Of a DNA stretch of 64,000 bases, positions 1 through 8,304 are shown piece by piece. The position numbers and the translations under genes are program-made. Each line of letters begins with the position of its first letter. The first letter of the stretch is position 1. The DNA is from Geodermatophilus sabuli (GTDB lineage Bacteria > Actinomycetota > Actinomycetes > Mycobacteriales > Geodermatophilaceae), in assembly GCF_900215145.1 (NCBI RefSeq), contig NZ_OBDO01000013.1, positions 1 through 64,000 of the forward strand, written 5' to 3'. Under the pieces are notes generated by a model that was not told the DNA's origin, made no database searches, and saw nothing but the letters and a program-made list of their open reading frames with translations.

Positions 1-184
1 TGTGGTCCCTGGGAGTGGGGGGCCGGAGGCCCTCCCGAGCGGGGGCGGGGGTCTGGGGCTCTCCTCAGCGGGGGGACGGCACCTGGCCGCGGTGTGGTCC
101 CTGGGAGTGGGGGGCCGGAGGCCCTCCCGAGCGGGGGCGGGTGTCTGGGGCTCTCCTCAGCGGGGGGACGGCACCTGGCCGCGG
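1..184. repeat. Two tandem copies of a 92-bp GC-rich repeat
   Basis: Positions 1-92 and 93-184 are the same 92-bp unit with one visible mismatch (G at 50, T at 142). The array probably continues left of the window. It lies just downstream of the minus-strand dehydrogenase that ends at 216. Each copy ends in the core GGGGGACGGCACCTGGCCGC, which recurs at the end of the 84-bp repeat near 45.66 kb. The copies abut with no spacers, so this is not a CRISPR array. Function is unknown; open frames through it are composition artefacts. Confidence 0.9.
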
Positions 185-215
185 TGTCGGCCGGTAGGCC
201 GACAGTGTCGCCGTG

Positions 216-1376
216 TCACAGCGGGGAGTCGTCCGCTCCGCCGGGCGGGACCACCCGCAGCACCCGGTCGTCCTCCTCGACCGGGGTGCCGATGCCGTCG
301 CGGTTGGACGTGGTGATCCACAGCGCGCCGTCGGCGTCGATGACGACGGTGCGCAGCCGGCCGTAGCGCTCGGCGAGGAAGTCGGTCGGCTCGTCCACGG
401 GGGCGCCGCCGCCGTCGAGCTGGACCGCGTGCACGCGCTTCCCGTCGAGGGCGCCGAGGAAGACCGAGCGCCCGGAGACCGCGCAGCCGCCCAGCCCGCC
501 CTCGGGAGCCGGCACCTCGACCACCGGCGCCTGGCTGGCGGGGCCCGGCTGGGGCCAGCCGGCGTCGCTGCCCTCGACGACGCGGTCGAGGGCGTCGGGT
601 CCCTCCACCGCGTCGTCGGTCGCGAACAGCGTCCCGGGGCCGCCGGTGCACAGCGCGGTGACGTTGCCGTGCCCGCTGCTGTACACCGGACCGGCGCCGA
701 CCGGCTGGCCGAAGACGTCGACGTGCAGGACCTTGCCGCCCAGCGACGCCGGGTCCTGGGCGAGTGCCGCGTTGCCGGTGTCGCCGGTGCCGACGAAGAG
801 GGTGCCGTCGGCGCCGAACAGCAGCCCGCCGCCGTTGCGGGTCTCGCCGCGGGGCAGGCCGGTGAGCACCGGGTTCGGCGTCCCCCCGAGCGGGAAGCGG
901 ACCACCCGGTTGTCGGTGGCGGTGGAGACGTAGGCGTAGAGCAGGCCGTCCTCGCCGAACGTGGGTGACAGCGCCAGGCCCAGCAGGCCGCCGTCCCCCG
1001 CCGGGTCGACGCCGGCGACGGTCATCAGCTCCTTCGCGGGGGAGCGGTCGGGGAAGACCTGGAACAGCCGGCCGCTGTCCCGCTCGCCGACGACCGCCGA
1101 GCCGTCGGGGAGCACGACGAGCCCCGTCGGCACGGTGAGGCCGGAGGCGACGACGTTCGGGTCGCCGTCTCGCTCGCCGGAGCCCGGATCGGCCGGGTCA
1201 CCCGGAGCCGGCGGCGTGGACTCCGTGGGCGGTCCGACCTGCGGCGGCGGGTCCTCCGGCAGCGGGCGGAACGGGCCCGCCGGCTCGTAGCCGTCGCCGC
1301 CGCACCCGGCCAGGACGACGGTCAGCAACAGGGCCCCGGCCAGCCCCGGCCCCCGTCTCCCGCGCCACCGGCTCAC
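216..1376 (-). CDS. PQQ-dependent sugar (glucose/sorbosone) dehydrogenase-like lipoprotein
   Basis: A predicted secreted lipoprotein of 386 aa related to soluble PQQ-dependent glucose/sorbosone dehydrogenases, which oxidise aldose sugars outside the membrane. The N-terminus is basic (SRWRGRRGPG), followed by a hydrophobic stretch and the lipobox LAGC, so the Cys near residue 25 should be lipidated. A Pro/Glu-rich linker leads into a beta-propeller with repeated GLxxPxGLxxLPDG-type blades (VASGLTVPTGLVVLPDG). GTG at 1376 was chosen because it puts a standard signal peptide at the N-terminus; GTG at 1385 is possible, and the frame open to 1487 adds an unlikely basic extension. PQQ dependence is inferred from family resemblance. 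The gene stands alone, divergent from the hydroxyacid dehydrogenase. Confidence 0.8.
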   Translation of the reverse strand: MSRWRGRRGPGLAGALLLTVVLAGCGGDGYEPAGPFRPLPEDPPPQVGPPTESTPPAPGDPADPGSGERDGDPNVVASGLTVPTGLVVLPDGSAVVGERDSGRLFQVFPDRSPAKELMTVAGVDPAGDGGLLGLALSPTFGEDGLLYAYVSTATDNRVVRFPLGGTPNPVLTGLPRGETRNGGGLLFGADGTLFVGTGDTGNAALAQDPASLGGKVLHVDVFGQPVGAGPVYSSGHGNVTALCTGGPGTLFATDDAVEGPDALDRVVEGSDAGWPQPGPASQAPVVEVPAPEGGLGGCAVSGRSVFLGALDGKRVHAVQLDGGGAPVDEPTDFLAERYGRLRTVVIDADGALWITTSNRDGIGTPVEEDDRVLRVVPPGGADDSPL

Positions 1377-1456
1377 GTTCGCCACAGTACGTGCGCCGAG
1401 CGGCCTCGTCGGGGTCCCGTCCCGGGCCCGCGAGGGTGGGCGGGACGGGGTCCTCC

Positions 1457-1462
1457 TAGTGT
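1457..1462 (+). promoter_or_regulatory. -10 box TAGTGT for the 2-hydroxyacid dehydrogenase
   Basis: TAGTGT fits the actinobacterial TANNNT -10 and lies 8 bp before the GTG at 1471. Transcription would then begin at or within a base or two of the start codon, giving a leaderless mRNA. No clear -35 is visible. Confidence 0.45.
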
Positions 1463-1470
1463 CGGTGCAC

Positions 1471-2424
1471 GTGGCTCCCCAGATCACCGGTTCTGCCGTC
1501 GTCGGCCCGGACGAGACCCTGCACGTGGTCGTCCCCTCCCGGGCGCTGGCCGCTGCCGTCGAGGCGGTGTCGCCGCGCGTGCGCGCCCACCGGCTGGACC
1601 CGGGTGACGTGCCCGCCGGGGAGGCCGCTCAGGCCCAGGTGTGGGTGCCACGCGGAGGCGGGGGAGCGGACCTGGGGCTGGCCGCGGCCCTGCCCCGGCT
1701 GCGGCTGGTGCAGTTGCTCAGCGCGGGAGCGGAGAAGTTCGCCGGCCGGCTGCCGGAGGGGGTCGTGCTGTGCAACGCCCGCGGTGCGCACACGCCGTCG
1801 ACGGCCGAGTGGGTCGTGGCCGCGGTCCTCGCCGCCCAGCGCGGGCTCCCGTACTTCGTCCGCGAGCAGGACGCCGGCCGTTGGTCGCCGGCGGCGTTCG
1901 CGTCCCTGGCGGGCTCCCGCGTGCTCGTGGTCGGCGCCGGCGACATCGGTCGGGCCGTGGGGCGGATGCTCGCCGGGTTCGACGTCGAGCTGACCTGTGT
2001 GGCCCGCACCGCCCGGGACGGCGTCCACGGCACCGACGAGCTGCCCCGCCTCCTGCCGCAGGCGGACGTCGTGGTGGTGATCGTGCCGGTCACCCCCGAG
2101 ACCACCGGGCTGGTCGACGCGGGGTTCCTCGCCGCGATGGCCGACGGCGCGCTGCTGGTCAACGCCGCCCGCGGGGTCGTCGTCGACACCGACGCGCTGC
2201 TCGCCGAGCTGCGGTCGGGCCGGCTGCGGGCGGCGCTCGACGTCACCGAGCCCGAGCCGCTGCCGGAGGGCCACCCGCTGTGGTCGGCCCCCGGGCTGCT
2301 GCTCACCCCGCACGTCGCGGGCAACGTGCCGGAGACCAACGAGCGGGCGGCGGCCGCGGTGGTCGACCAGCTCACCCGCGTGCTCGCCGGGGAACCGCTG
2401 GTCAACGTCGTCGGCGCCTACTGA
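1471..2424 (+). CDS. D-isomer-specific 2-hydroxyacid dehydrogenase
   Basis: An NAD(P)-dependent 2-hydroxyacid dehydrogenase of 317 aa that interconverts 2-oxo acids and D-2-hydroxy acids; the substrate cannot be read from sequence. The Rossmann motif is VVGAGDIG near residue 155. The catalytic Arg lies in NAARG, a Glu in the TEPEPLPEGHPLW segment, and the His in TPHVAGN near the C-terminus. The order matches glyoxylate/hydroxypyruvate-reductase-like enzymes. It has no ACT domain, unlike SerA at 16.4 kb. GTG 1471 is preferred because the TAGTGT box sits 8 bp upstream; GTG at 1459 or 1465 would overlap or crowd that box. Upstream is the divergent sugar dehydrogenase; the next gene converges 3 bp after the stop. 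Confidence 0.85.
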   Translation: MAPQITGSAVVGPDETLHVVVPSRALAAAVEAVSPRVRAHRLDPGDVPAGEAAQAQVWVPRGGGGADLGLAAALPRLRLVQLLSAGAEKFAGRLPEGVVLCNARGAHTPSTAEWVVAAVLAAQRGLPYFVREQDAGRWSPAAFASLAGSRVLVVGAGDIGRAVGRMLAGFDVELTCVARTARDGVHGTDELPRLLPQADVVVVIVPVTPETTGLVDAGFLAAMADGALLVNAARGVVVDTDALLAELRSGRLRAALDVTEPEPLPEGHPLWSAPGLLLTPHVAGNVPETNERAAAAVVDQLTRVLAGEPLVNVVGAY

Positions 2425-2427
2425 GGC

Positions 2428-2805
2428 TCAGTCCGCCGGGCCGGGGGAGGGGATCCGGCCACCGGAGACGGCGGCCAGCCGGGGGAGGTCGCGGACCCGC
2501 AGCACGGGCAGCCGCACCTCCGTGGCCTCGGTGGTGACCAGCCAGAGGTCGCCGCGCGGGGCGACCCGGATGCCGGCGAGGTGGGACCAGGGCACCCGGC
2601 GCCGGCCGATGAGGGAGCGCACGGTGATGGCGTCGTCGTCGACGTCCACGCCGACCGTGAGCACCCAGGCCGCGACGAGCACGGGCACGAGCAGGACGAC
2701 GAGCGCCCAGGTCGCGGCGGAGGCCAGGGGGATGGCGCAGAGGAGGAGCAGGGCGACCGGGAGCAACGCCGTCCGGCTCATCCGCATGCGGACGGGAGCA
2801 GCCAC
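2428..2805 (-). CDS. Small membrane protein with bacterial PH-like domain
   Basis: A 125-aa protein with an N-terminal hydrophobic region of about two helices (residues 13-50). The cytoplasmic C-terminal half has the PH-like pattern seen in short actinobacterial membrane proteins: a DDDAITVRSLIGRRRVPW strand pair followed by GIRVAPRGDLWLVT. Such domains are thought to mediate membrane or protein contacts; no enzymatic residues are visible. GTG at 2805 is supported by a TGGGAG ribosome site upstream; ATG at 2787 is the alternative. It lies downstream of the minus-strand regulator ending at 2830, 24 bp away, so the two may be co-transcribed. Family name is tentative. Confidence 0.7.
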   Translation of the reverse strand: MAAPVRMRMSRTALLPVALLLLCAIPLASAATWALVVLLVPVLVAAWVLTVGVDVDDDAITVRSLIGRRRVPWSHLAGIRVAPRGDLWLVTTEATEVRLPVLRVRDLPRLAAVSGGRIPSPGPAD

Positions 2806-2829
2806 GTCTGCCGAGTCTCCCAGACCGGG

Positions 2830-3651
2830 TCAGCCGGTCAGCCGCGCCAGCTTGTCTGCCGCGTCACTGCCCTCGGCCGCCGTGTAGACGACCAGCTGCA
2901 GCCCGGGGGCGTCGGCGGGGGTGAGCTGGTGGTGCTCCAGCAGCAGCGTCCCGACCTCCGGGTGCTCGAAGCGCCGCTCGCCGGAGCTGAACCGGTCGAC
3001 GTCGTGGCTGGCCCACCCGGCCCGGAAGTGCGGGCTGGCCGCCTCCAGCCGCGACACCAGGTCGACGACGTCGGGGTCGGCGAGGCGGGGGCCCATCTCG
3101 GCACGGAACTGGGTGAGGAAGCGCCGGCTGTCGGTGCTCCAGTCGCCGAGCAGCGCGCGGACCGCGGGGTCGGTGAACACCAGCCACAGGAGGTTCCGGT
3201 CGACCGCCGGCGCGGCGGCCACGCCCGGGTAGAGCCGCTCGTAGGCGGCGTTCCAGCCGACGATCGACCAGCTCGCGGTGATGACGTAGGCAGGGGAGGA
3301 GCCGAGCGCGTCCACCAGCCGCTGCACGTGGGCGGGCATGCCGTGCGCCGCTGCCTCCGGCGTCGTCCCGGCGTGCCCGGCCAGCCGGAGCACGTACTCG
3401 CGCTCGGCCGGCGACATCCGCAGCGTGCGGGCCAGCGCCTCGACCACCTGGCGGGACGGCCGGATCTCGCGGCCCTGCTCCAGCCACGTGTACCAGGTGT
3501 GGCTGACCCCGGACAGCAGCGCGACCTCCTCGCGGCGCAGCCCCGGAGTGCGACGGGCGCCCCCGGTGGGCAGCCCGGCCTGGCGGGGGTCGACCTGGCG
3601 ACGGCGTGAGCGGAGGAACTCGGCCAGCTCACGGCGCGCGGACGGTGGCAC
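2830..3651 (-). CDS. Helix-turn-helix regulator with MmyB-type ligand-binding domain
   Basis: A 273-aa XRE-family transcription regulator. Residues about 35-90 form the helix-turn-helix ([20 protein letters not shown]), with the [10 protein letters not shown] segment typical of MmyB-like regulators. The rest (about 105-270) is the PAS-like MmyB ligand domain, recognisable by [31 protein letters not shown] and the late [14 protein letters not shown]. Homologues often control a neighbouring oxidoreductase or bind small hydrophobic ligands; the target here is unknown. GTG at 3651 has GGAGGG four to five bases upstream. It is divergent from ilvD across 84 bp, so an ilvD link is possible but unproven. 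Confidence 0.85.
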   Translation of the reverse strand: MPPSARRELAEFLRSRRRQVDPRQAGLPTGGARRTPGLRREEVALLSGVSHTWYTWLEQGREIRPSRQVVEALARTLRMSPAEREYVLRLAGHAGTTPEAAAHGMPAHVQRLVDALGSSPAYVITASWSIVGWNAAYERLYPGVAAAPAVDRNLLWLVFTDPAVRALLGDWSTDSRRFLTQFRAEMGPRLADPDVVDLVSRLEAASPHFRAGWASHDVDRFSSGERRFEHPEVGTLLLEHHQLTPADAPGLQLVVYTAAEGSDAADKLARLTG

Positions 3652-3699
3652 GGGCCCTCCGGGACGGTGGTGGTGTCGGTACCAGTATCGACGCTCTCC

Positions 3700-3727
3700 T
3701 TGTCGGTCCGGGCCACCGGCCTACCCT
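3700..3727 (+). promoter_or_regulatory. Predicted ilvD promoter (TTGTCG-16-TACCCT)
   Basis: A -35-like TTGTCG (3700-3705) is separated by 16 bp from the -10-like TACCCT (3722-3727). The -10 ends 8 bp before GTG 3736, so the transcript would be leaderless or nearly so. No attenuator or T-box is seen before ilvD. Confidence 0.5.
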
Positions 3728-3735
3728 CGGCGGAC

Positions 3736-5442
3736 GTGACCACCGTGGAGGAACCCCGTACGACCACCGCAGACGTCAAGCCCCGCAGCCGTGAGGTGAC
3801 CGACGGGATCACCAAGGCCCCCGCCCGCGCCATGCTGCGCGCGGTCGGCATGGGTGACGACGACTGGGACAAGCCGCAGATCGGCGTCGCGTCGTCGTGG
3901 AACGAGATCACCCCCTGCAACCTCTCCCTGGACCGGCTGGCCAAGCGGGCCAAGGAGGGCGTGCACGCCGCCGGTGGCTACCCGCTGGAGTTCGGCACGA
4001 TCTCGGTCTCCGACGGCATCTCCATGGGGCACGAGGGCATGCGTGCCTCGCTGGTCTCCCGCGAGGTCATCGCCGACTCGGTGGAGACGGTCATGTTCGC
4101 CGAGCGGCTCGACGGCTCGGTCCTGCTGGCCGGCTGCGACAAGTCCCTGCCCGGCATGCTCATGGCCGCCGCCCGGCTCGACCTGGCCAGCGTCTTCCTC
4201 TACTCGGGCTCGACGTTGCCCGGGAAGCTCGGCGACCGCGACGACCTCACGATCATCGACGTCTTCGAGGGGGTCGGTGCCTGCGCTCGCGGGCTGATCA
4301 CCCGCGAGGACCTCGACGCCATCGAGAAGGCCGCCTGCCCCGGCATGGGCTCCTGCGGCGGCATGTACACGGCCAACACCATGGCCAGCGTGGCCGAGGC
4401 GTTGGGCATGGCCCTGCCGGGCAGCGCCGCCCCGCCGGCCCCCGACAGCCGCCGCGACGCCTTCGCCGTCGCCTCCGGCGAGGCCGTGGTCAACCTGCTG
4501 CGCCATGGCATCACCGCCCGCCAGATCATGACCAGGAAGGCGTTCGAGAACGCCATCACCGTGGTCATGGCGCTCGGCGGCTCGACCAACGCCGTCCTGC
4601 ACCTGCTCGCCATCGCGCACGAGGCGCAGGTCGAGCTCACCCTCGACGACTTCAACCGGATCGGTGACCGCACGCCGCACCTGGCCGACGTCAAGCCGTT
4701 CGGTCGCTTCGTGATGACCGACATCGACCGCGTCGGCGGCGTCCCGGTCGTGTTGCGCGCGCTGCTCGACGCCGGGCTCCTGCACGGCGACGTCCTCACG
4801 GTCACCGGTAGGACCATGGCCGAGAACCTCGCGGAGATCGCCCCGCCGGACCTGGACGGCACGATCGTCCACGCGATGGACAACCCGATCCACCGGACCG
4901 GCGGGCTGACCATCCTCCGCGGCTCGCTGTCCCCGGAGGGGGCGGTCGTGAAGTCCGCGGGCTTCGACGCCGACGTCTTCGAGGGCACCGCGCGTGTCTT
5001 CGACGGTGAGCAGGGCGCGATGGACGCGGTCACCGAGGGCACGCTGAAGGCCGGCGACGTCGTGGTGATCCGCTACGAGGGGCCCAAGGGCGGCCCGGGC
5101 ATGCGCGAGATGCTCGCCGTCACCGGCGCCATCAAGGGCGCGGGCCTGGGCAAGGACGTCCTGCTGCTGACCGACGGCCGGTTCTCCGGCGGGACGACGG
5201 GACTGTGCGTCGGCCACGTCGCGCCCGAGGCCACGGACGGCGGCCCGATCGCCCTCGTCCAGGACGGCGACCCGATCCGGCTGGACCTCGCCGCCCGCAC
5301 CCTCGACCTGCTGGTGGACGCCGAGGAGCTGGACCGCCGCCGGCAGACGTGGCAGCCGCTGCCCCCGCGCTACACCACCGGCGTCCTCGGGAAGTACGCC
5401 AAGCTCGTCGGGTCGGCCGCCCAGGGTGCCATCTGCGGCTGA
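3736..5442 (+). CDS. ilvD: Dihydroxy-acid dehydratase
   Basis: An Fe-S dehydratase of 568 aa for the third step of valine and isoleucine synthesis: it converts 2,3-dihydroxy-isovalerate or -3-methylvalerate to the 2-oxo acids. The cluster ligands are visible as Cys in [18 protein letters not shown] and [12 protein letters not shown]. The KGGPGMREM and [10 protein letters not shown] blocks of the IlvD/Edd family lie near the C-terminus. The start was moved from the open-frame limit (3667) to GTG 3736 because the -10 box lies directly before it and the family normally begins shortly before the SREVTDGI segment. It is separate from ilvBNC, with the cyclic-di-GMP genes between. GC-rich hairpins follow the stop. 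Confidence 0.97.
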   Translation: MTTVEEPRTTTADVKPRSREVTDGITKAPARAMLRAVGMGDDDWDKPQIGVASSWNEITPCNLSLDRLAKRAKEGVHAAGGYPLEFGTISVSDGISMGHEGMRASLVSREVIADSVETVMFAERLDGSVLLAGCDKSLPGMLMAAARLDLASVFLYSGSTLPGKLGDRDDLTIIDVFEGVGACARGLITREDLDAIEKAACPGMGSCGGMYTANTMASVAEALGMALPGSAAPPAPDSRRDAFAVASGEAVVNLLRHGITARQIMTRKAFENAITVVMALGGSTNAVLHLLAIAHEAQVELTLDDFNRIGDRTPHLADVKPFGRFVMTDIDRVGGVPVVLRALLDAGLLHGDVLTVTGRTMAENLAEIAPPDLDGTIVHAMDNPIHRTGGLTILRGSLSPEGAVVKSAGFDADVFEGTARVFDGEQGAMDAVTEGTLKAGDVVVIRYEGPKGGPGMREMLAVTGAIKGAGLGKDVLLLTDGRFSGGTTGLCVGHVAPEATDGGPIALVQDGDPIRLDLAARTLDLLVDAEELDRRRQTWQPLPPRYTTGVLGKYAKLVGSAAQGAICG

Positions 5443-5446
5443 CGGA

Positions 5447-5571
5447 GGACCCCGTCCTCCTCACCGCTCGCAGGCTCGCGGCGAGCCTCTGGACGGGGCC
5501 AGGTGCCATGGGGGACCCCCGCGCAGGACCCCGCCCCTCGCGGGCTCGCGGCGGGGTCCTGCGAGGGGGCC
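5447..5571 (+). repeat. Two adjacent copies of the dispersed GC-rich hairpin element
   Basis: Positions 5447-5500 carry a copy of the element that recurs after ilvB, ilvN, smc and ftsY (GGACCCCGTCCTCC start, internal CTCGCAGGCTCG, GGACGGGGCC end). A second, diverged copy follows at 5526-5571. Both start just after the ilvD stop. The element's ends are complementary, so each copy can fold. Confidence 0.8.
5523..5562 (+). terminator. Strong hairpin downstream of ilvD
   Basis: A perfect 13-bp stem (5523-5535 with 5550-5562) encloses a further CGCG/CGCG inner stem. A second short hairpin lies at 5586-5605. There is no U-run, so termination may be of the tract-less kind common in actinobacteria, or the structure may only stabilise the ilvD 3' end. 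Confidence 0.5.
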
Positions 5572-5646
5572 GAGCGGGCCGCGGCGCTCACCCCGAGGGG
5601 TGAGCCCCTCCGCGATCCGCTGTGGTGCGCGGCCCGACGTGCCGAG

Positions 5647-8304
5647 ATGCACCGTGTGGACAGGCTGAGGTGGGTGCTCCTGGGGAGTGCCGTGCTCGTG
5701 GCGGGCACCTGCGCGGTGTCCGCCGCCACGTCCGGCTCCGGCGTCGCCGGCGACCTCGCGGTCGCCGTGATGGGCGTGGTCGCGGCGGTGGTGATGTGGT
5801 GCGCGGGCAGCTCCCGTCAGGGAGGTGCGCGCGGGTGGCGGCTGATCGCGGTCGCCCCGCTGCTGCCGGTCCTCGGCTTCGTCGCGGACGTCGCCCTCGC
5901 GCCGGGGGACCCGATGCAGCGGGTGCTGCTGCGCTGGCTCCCGACCGTGCCCGGCTACCTGCTGGTGGCGCTCGGCGCGCTGACCCTGGTCGACCGCGCG
6001 CGCCGCCGGCGGGGCCTGCGCTCCGCCGTCGAGGTCGCCCTGTTCGGGACCGCCTGCGTGCTCGTGGTGCAACTGCTCGTGCTCGGCCCGGACCGCAGCT
6101 GGCTGGACCTGCGCCCGTCCGAGGCGCTCGTCCTGGTCGCCGCGGTGCTGGTCACCTCCGCCACGGTCACCTCCGCGCTGGTGCTGCTCGGCGTCATCGA
6201 GGGCCACCGCCAGCCGATGGCGCTGGCCCTGCTGGCCGGCACGGTCCTGACGACCACCGGCCGGGCGCTGGCCACCTCCGCCCTGCTCTCCGATGCCCCG
6301 GCCACCACCGGTCTCAGCCGCTTCCTCGTCGCCGGCGGCCTGGCCCTGTTCGCCGCGGCCGCGCTGGCCGACCCCGGCCCGTGCACCGGGAACGACCGGC
6401 CGCTGCCGCGCAGCGGCCGCTCCACGCAGCTCGGGCAGGTGCTGCCGCACCTCGCGATGGTCGTCGCCCTGCTCGGTGCGGCGGGCACCGAGGTGCTCAC
6501 CGGGCGGATCGACCCGGTCATGGTCACCGGCGTGCTGCTGTGCGCGGTCCTGGCCACCGTGCACCGCTGGGTCACCGCTCGCGACGAGCAGCGCCTCGGG
6601 GCCCGGCTGCGCCGCAGCGAGTCCTACTTCCGTTCCCTGGTCGCGTCCAGCGGCGACGCGGTGCTCATCCTCGACGACGACCTGCGGGTCACCTGGGCCT
6701 CGCCGACCCTGGGCACGACGCTCGGGGACCCGGCCCGGCCCGTCGTCGGCCGGGACCTGCTCCAGCTGGTGCACCCGGAGGACGCCCTCCCGGTGGCCCG
6801 GGCGCTGCACCGGGACGCCGACGGCGCCCGCTCGCGCGAGCCCCTCCCGCTGCGGATGGCGCACGCGGACGGTTCCTGGCGGCACCTGGAGGCCAGCGTC
6901 TCCGACATCCGCACCGATGCCGGCGCCGGCGCGGTCGTCCTGCACTGTCGCGACACCACCGAGCGGGTGGAGCGGGAACGCGCCCTGGAGCAGGTCGCGT
7001 TCACCGACCCGGTCACCGGGCTGCCCAACCGCGCCGGCTGTGCCCGGGCCGCCGAGGAGGCGCTGGCCCGTGCCGGCACCGCCGGGGCGCCCTTCACCAG
7101 CCTGCTGCTGCTCGAGCTCCAGGGCCTCGACGAGGTGCGCGACCACGCCGGAGCCGATGTCCTCAACGCCGTCCTGGTCGAGGTCGGCCGGCGGCTCCGG
7201 GCCACCGTCCGCGCCCCCGAGGTCGTGGCCCGGCTAGGCGGCGGCGCCTTCGCCGTCCTCGTGGAGGGGCCGGCGCACGCCGTCGACCAGCTCGCCGACC
7301 GCTGCCTGTCGCTGATCGAGCAGCCCGTGGACACCGCGGCGGGCATCTTCGACCTCGCCGCCAGCGTCGGCGTGGTGGAACTGCTCCCCGGAGCGACCGT
7401 CCCGGACCTCATGAGCCGGGCCGAGCTGGCCGTCCGCGCCGCGGCCGGGTCCGGCCCGGGGACGGCGGTGCGCTACCGGCCGGCCCTCGGCAACGCCGCG
7501 GCCCGGCGGGACCGGCTGCGCGACGACCTGCCCGGCGCCTGGACCCGGGGTGAGTTCGCGGTGCTGTTCCAGCCCGTGGTCTCCCTCGAGGAGCAGCGGG
7601 TCACCGGGATCGAGGCGCTCCTGCGCTGGCGCCACCCGGAACTCGGTGAGGTGCCGCCGGCGGAGTTCGTGCCCGTCGCCGAGCGCGCCGGCGTCATGGA
7701 CGAGCTGCAGCGGTGGGCCCTCGAGCAGGCGGCGCGCGCCGCCGTCACGCTGCCGAGCCCGTGCACGCCGCTGCACCTGGGCGTCAACATCTCCTCCTCC
7801 CACGTCGCGGCCCGGACCCTCGTCGGGGACGTCGCCGCCGTGCTGCACGCCACCGGCCTGGCGCCCGAGCGGCTGGTCCTGGAGATCACGGAGGCCACCG
7901 TGATGGCCGACGGCGACCACGTGGGCGTCGACATCGAGGCGCTGCGGCTCATGGGCGTGCACGTGGCGCTCGACGACTTCGGGGCCGGCCGCTCCTCGCT
8001 GGCCGACCTGACCCGGCTGCCGATCGACGTCCTCAAGCTGGACCGGTCCTTCGTCGCCCGGGTCGACCGCGACCCGAAGAGCCGCGCGCTGTGCGAGTCG
8101 GTGGTGACCATCGGGCGGGCCCTCGGCCTCGACGTGGTCGCCGAGGGCGTGGAGACCCCGGCCCAGCTGGGCGCCCTGCGGGGCCTGGGTTGCGGCTTCG
8201 CCCAGGGGTTCCTGCTGGCTCGCCCGATGCGCCTGGCCGAGCTCACCGAGCTGCTCTCCGACGGGGCCGGCGTGCTGTGGCCGGGTCTCGTCGGTTCGCG
8301 CTGA
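5647..8304 (+). CDS. Membrane PAS-GGDEF-EAL protein, GGDEF degenerate, EAL intact
   Basis: A cyclic-di-GMP turnover protein of 885 aa. Residues about 1-310 hold roughly eight hydrophobic helices, a membrane sensor region. A PAS-like domain follows (about 325-445), then a GGDEF domain (about 448-610) and an EAL domain (about 630-870). The GGDEF signature reads RLGGGAF near residue 531 and the RxxD inhibitory site is absent, so cyclase activity is unlikely. The EAL domain keeps IEALLRW, GVNIS, LEITEATVM, ALDDFGAG, LKLDRSF and AEGVE, so phosphodiesterase activity is expected. ATG 5647 was chosen at the start of the first hydrophobic region; the 48 residues open upstream are repeat sequence. Its TGA overlaps the ATG of the next, homologous gene. 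Confidence 0.88.
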   Translation: MHRVDRLRWVLLGSAVLVAGTCAVSAATSGSGVAGDLAVAVMGVVAAVVMWCAGSSRQGGARGWRLIAVAPLLPVLGFVADVALAPGDPMQRVLLRWLPTVPGYLLVALGALTLVDRARRRRGLRSAVEVALFGTACVLVVQLLVLGPDRSWLDLRPSEALVLVAAVLVTSATVTSALVLLGVIEGHRQPMALALLAGTVLTTTGRALATSALLSDAPATTGLSRFLVAGGLALFAAAALADPGPCTGNDRPLPRSGRSTQLGQVLPHLAMVVALLGAAGTEVLTGRIDPVMVTGVLLCAVLATVHRWVTARDEQRLGARLRRSESYFRSLVASSGDAVLILDDDLRVTWASPTLGTTLGDPARPVVGRDLLQLVHPEDALPVARALHRDADGARSREPLPLRMAHADGSWRHLEASVSDIRTDAGAGAVVLHCRDTTERVERERALEQVAFTDPVTGLPNRAGCARAAEEALARAGTAGAPFTSLLLLELQGLDEVRDHAGADVLNAVLVEVGRRLRATVRAPEVVARLGGGAFAVLVEGPAHAVDQLADRCLSLIEQPVDTAAGIFDLAASVGVVELLPGATVPDLMSRAELAVRAAAGSGPGTAVRYRPALGNAAARRDRLRDDLPGAWTRGEFAVLFQPVVSLEEQRVTGIEALLRWRHPELGEVPPAEFVPVAERAGVMDELQRWALEQAARAAVTLPSPCTPLHLGVNISSSHVAARTLVGDVAAVLHATGLAPERLVLEITEATVMADGDHVGVDIEALRLMGVHVALDDFGAGRSSLADLTRLPIDVLKLDRSFVARVDRDPKSRALCESVVTIGRALGLDVVAEGVETPAQLGALRGLGCGFAQGFLLARPMRLAELTELLSDGAGVLWPGLVGSR

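Noticed and set aside
1..184. CRISPR array at the left edge
   Set aside because: Only two abutting 92-bp copies, no spacers, no cas genes.
3667..3735. A 23-residue N-terminal extension of IlvD
   Set aside because: It would cover the predicted promoter and has no homology to the family; GTG 3736 fits the -10 position.
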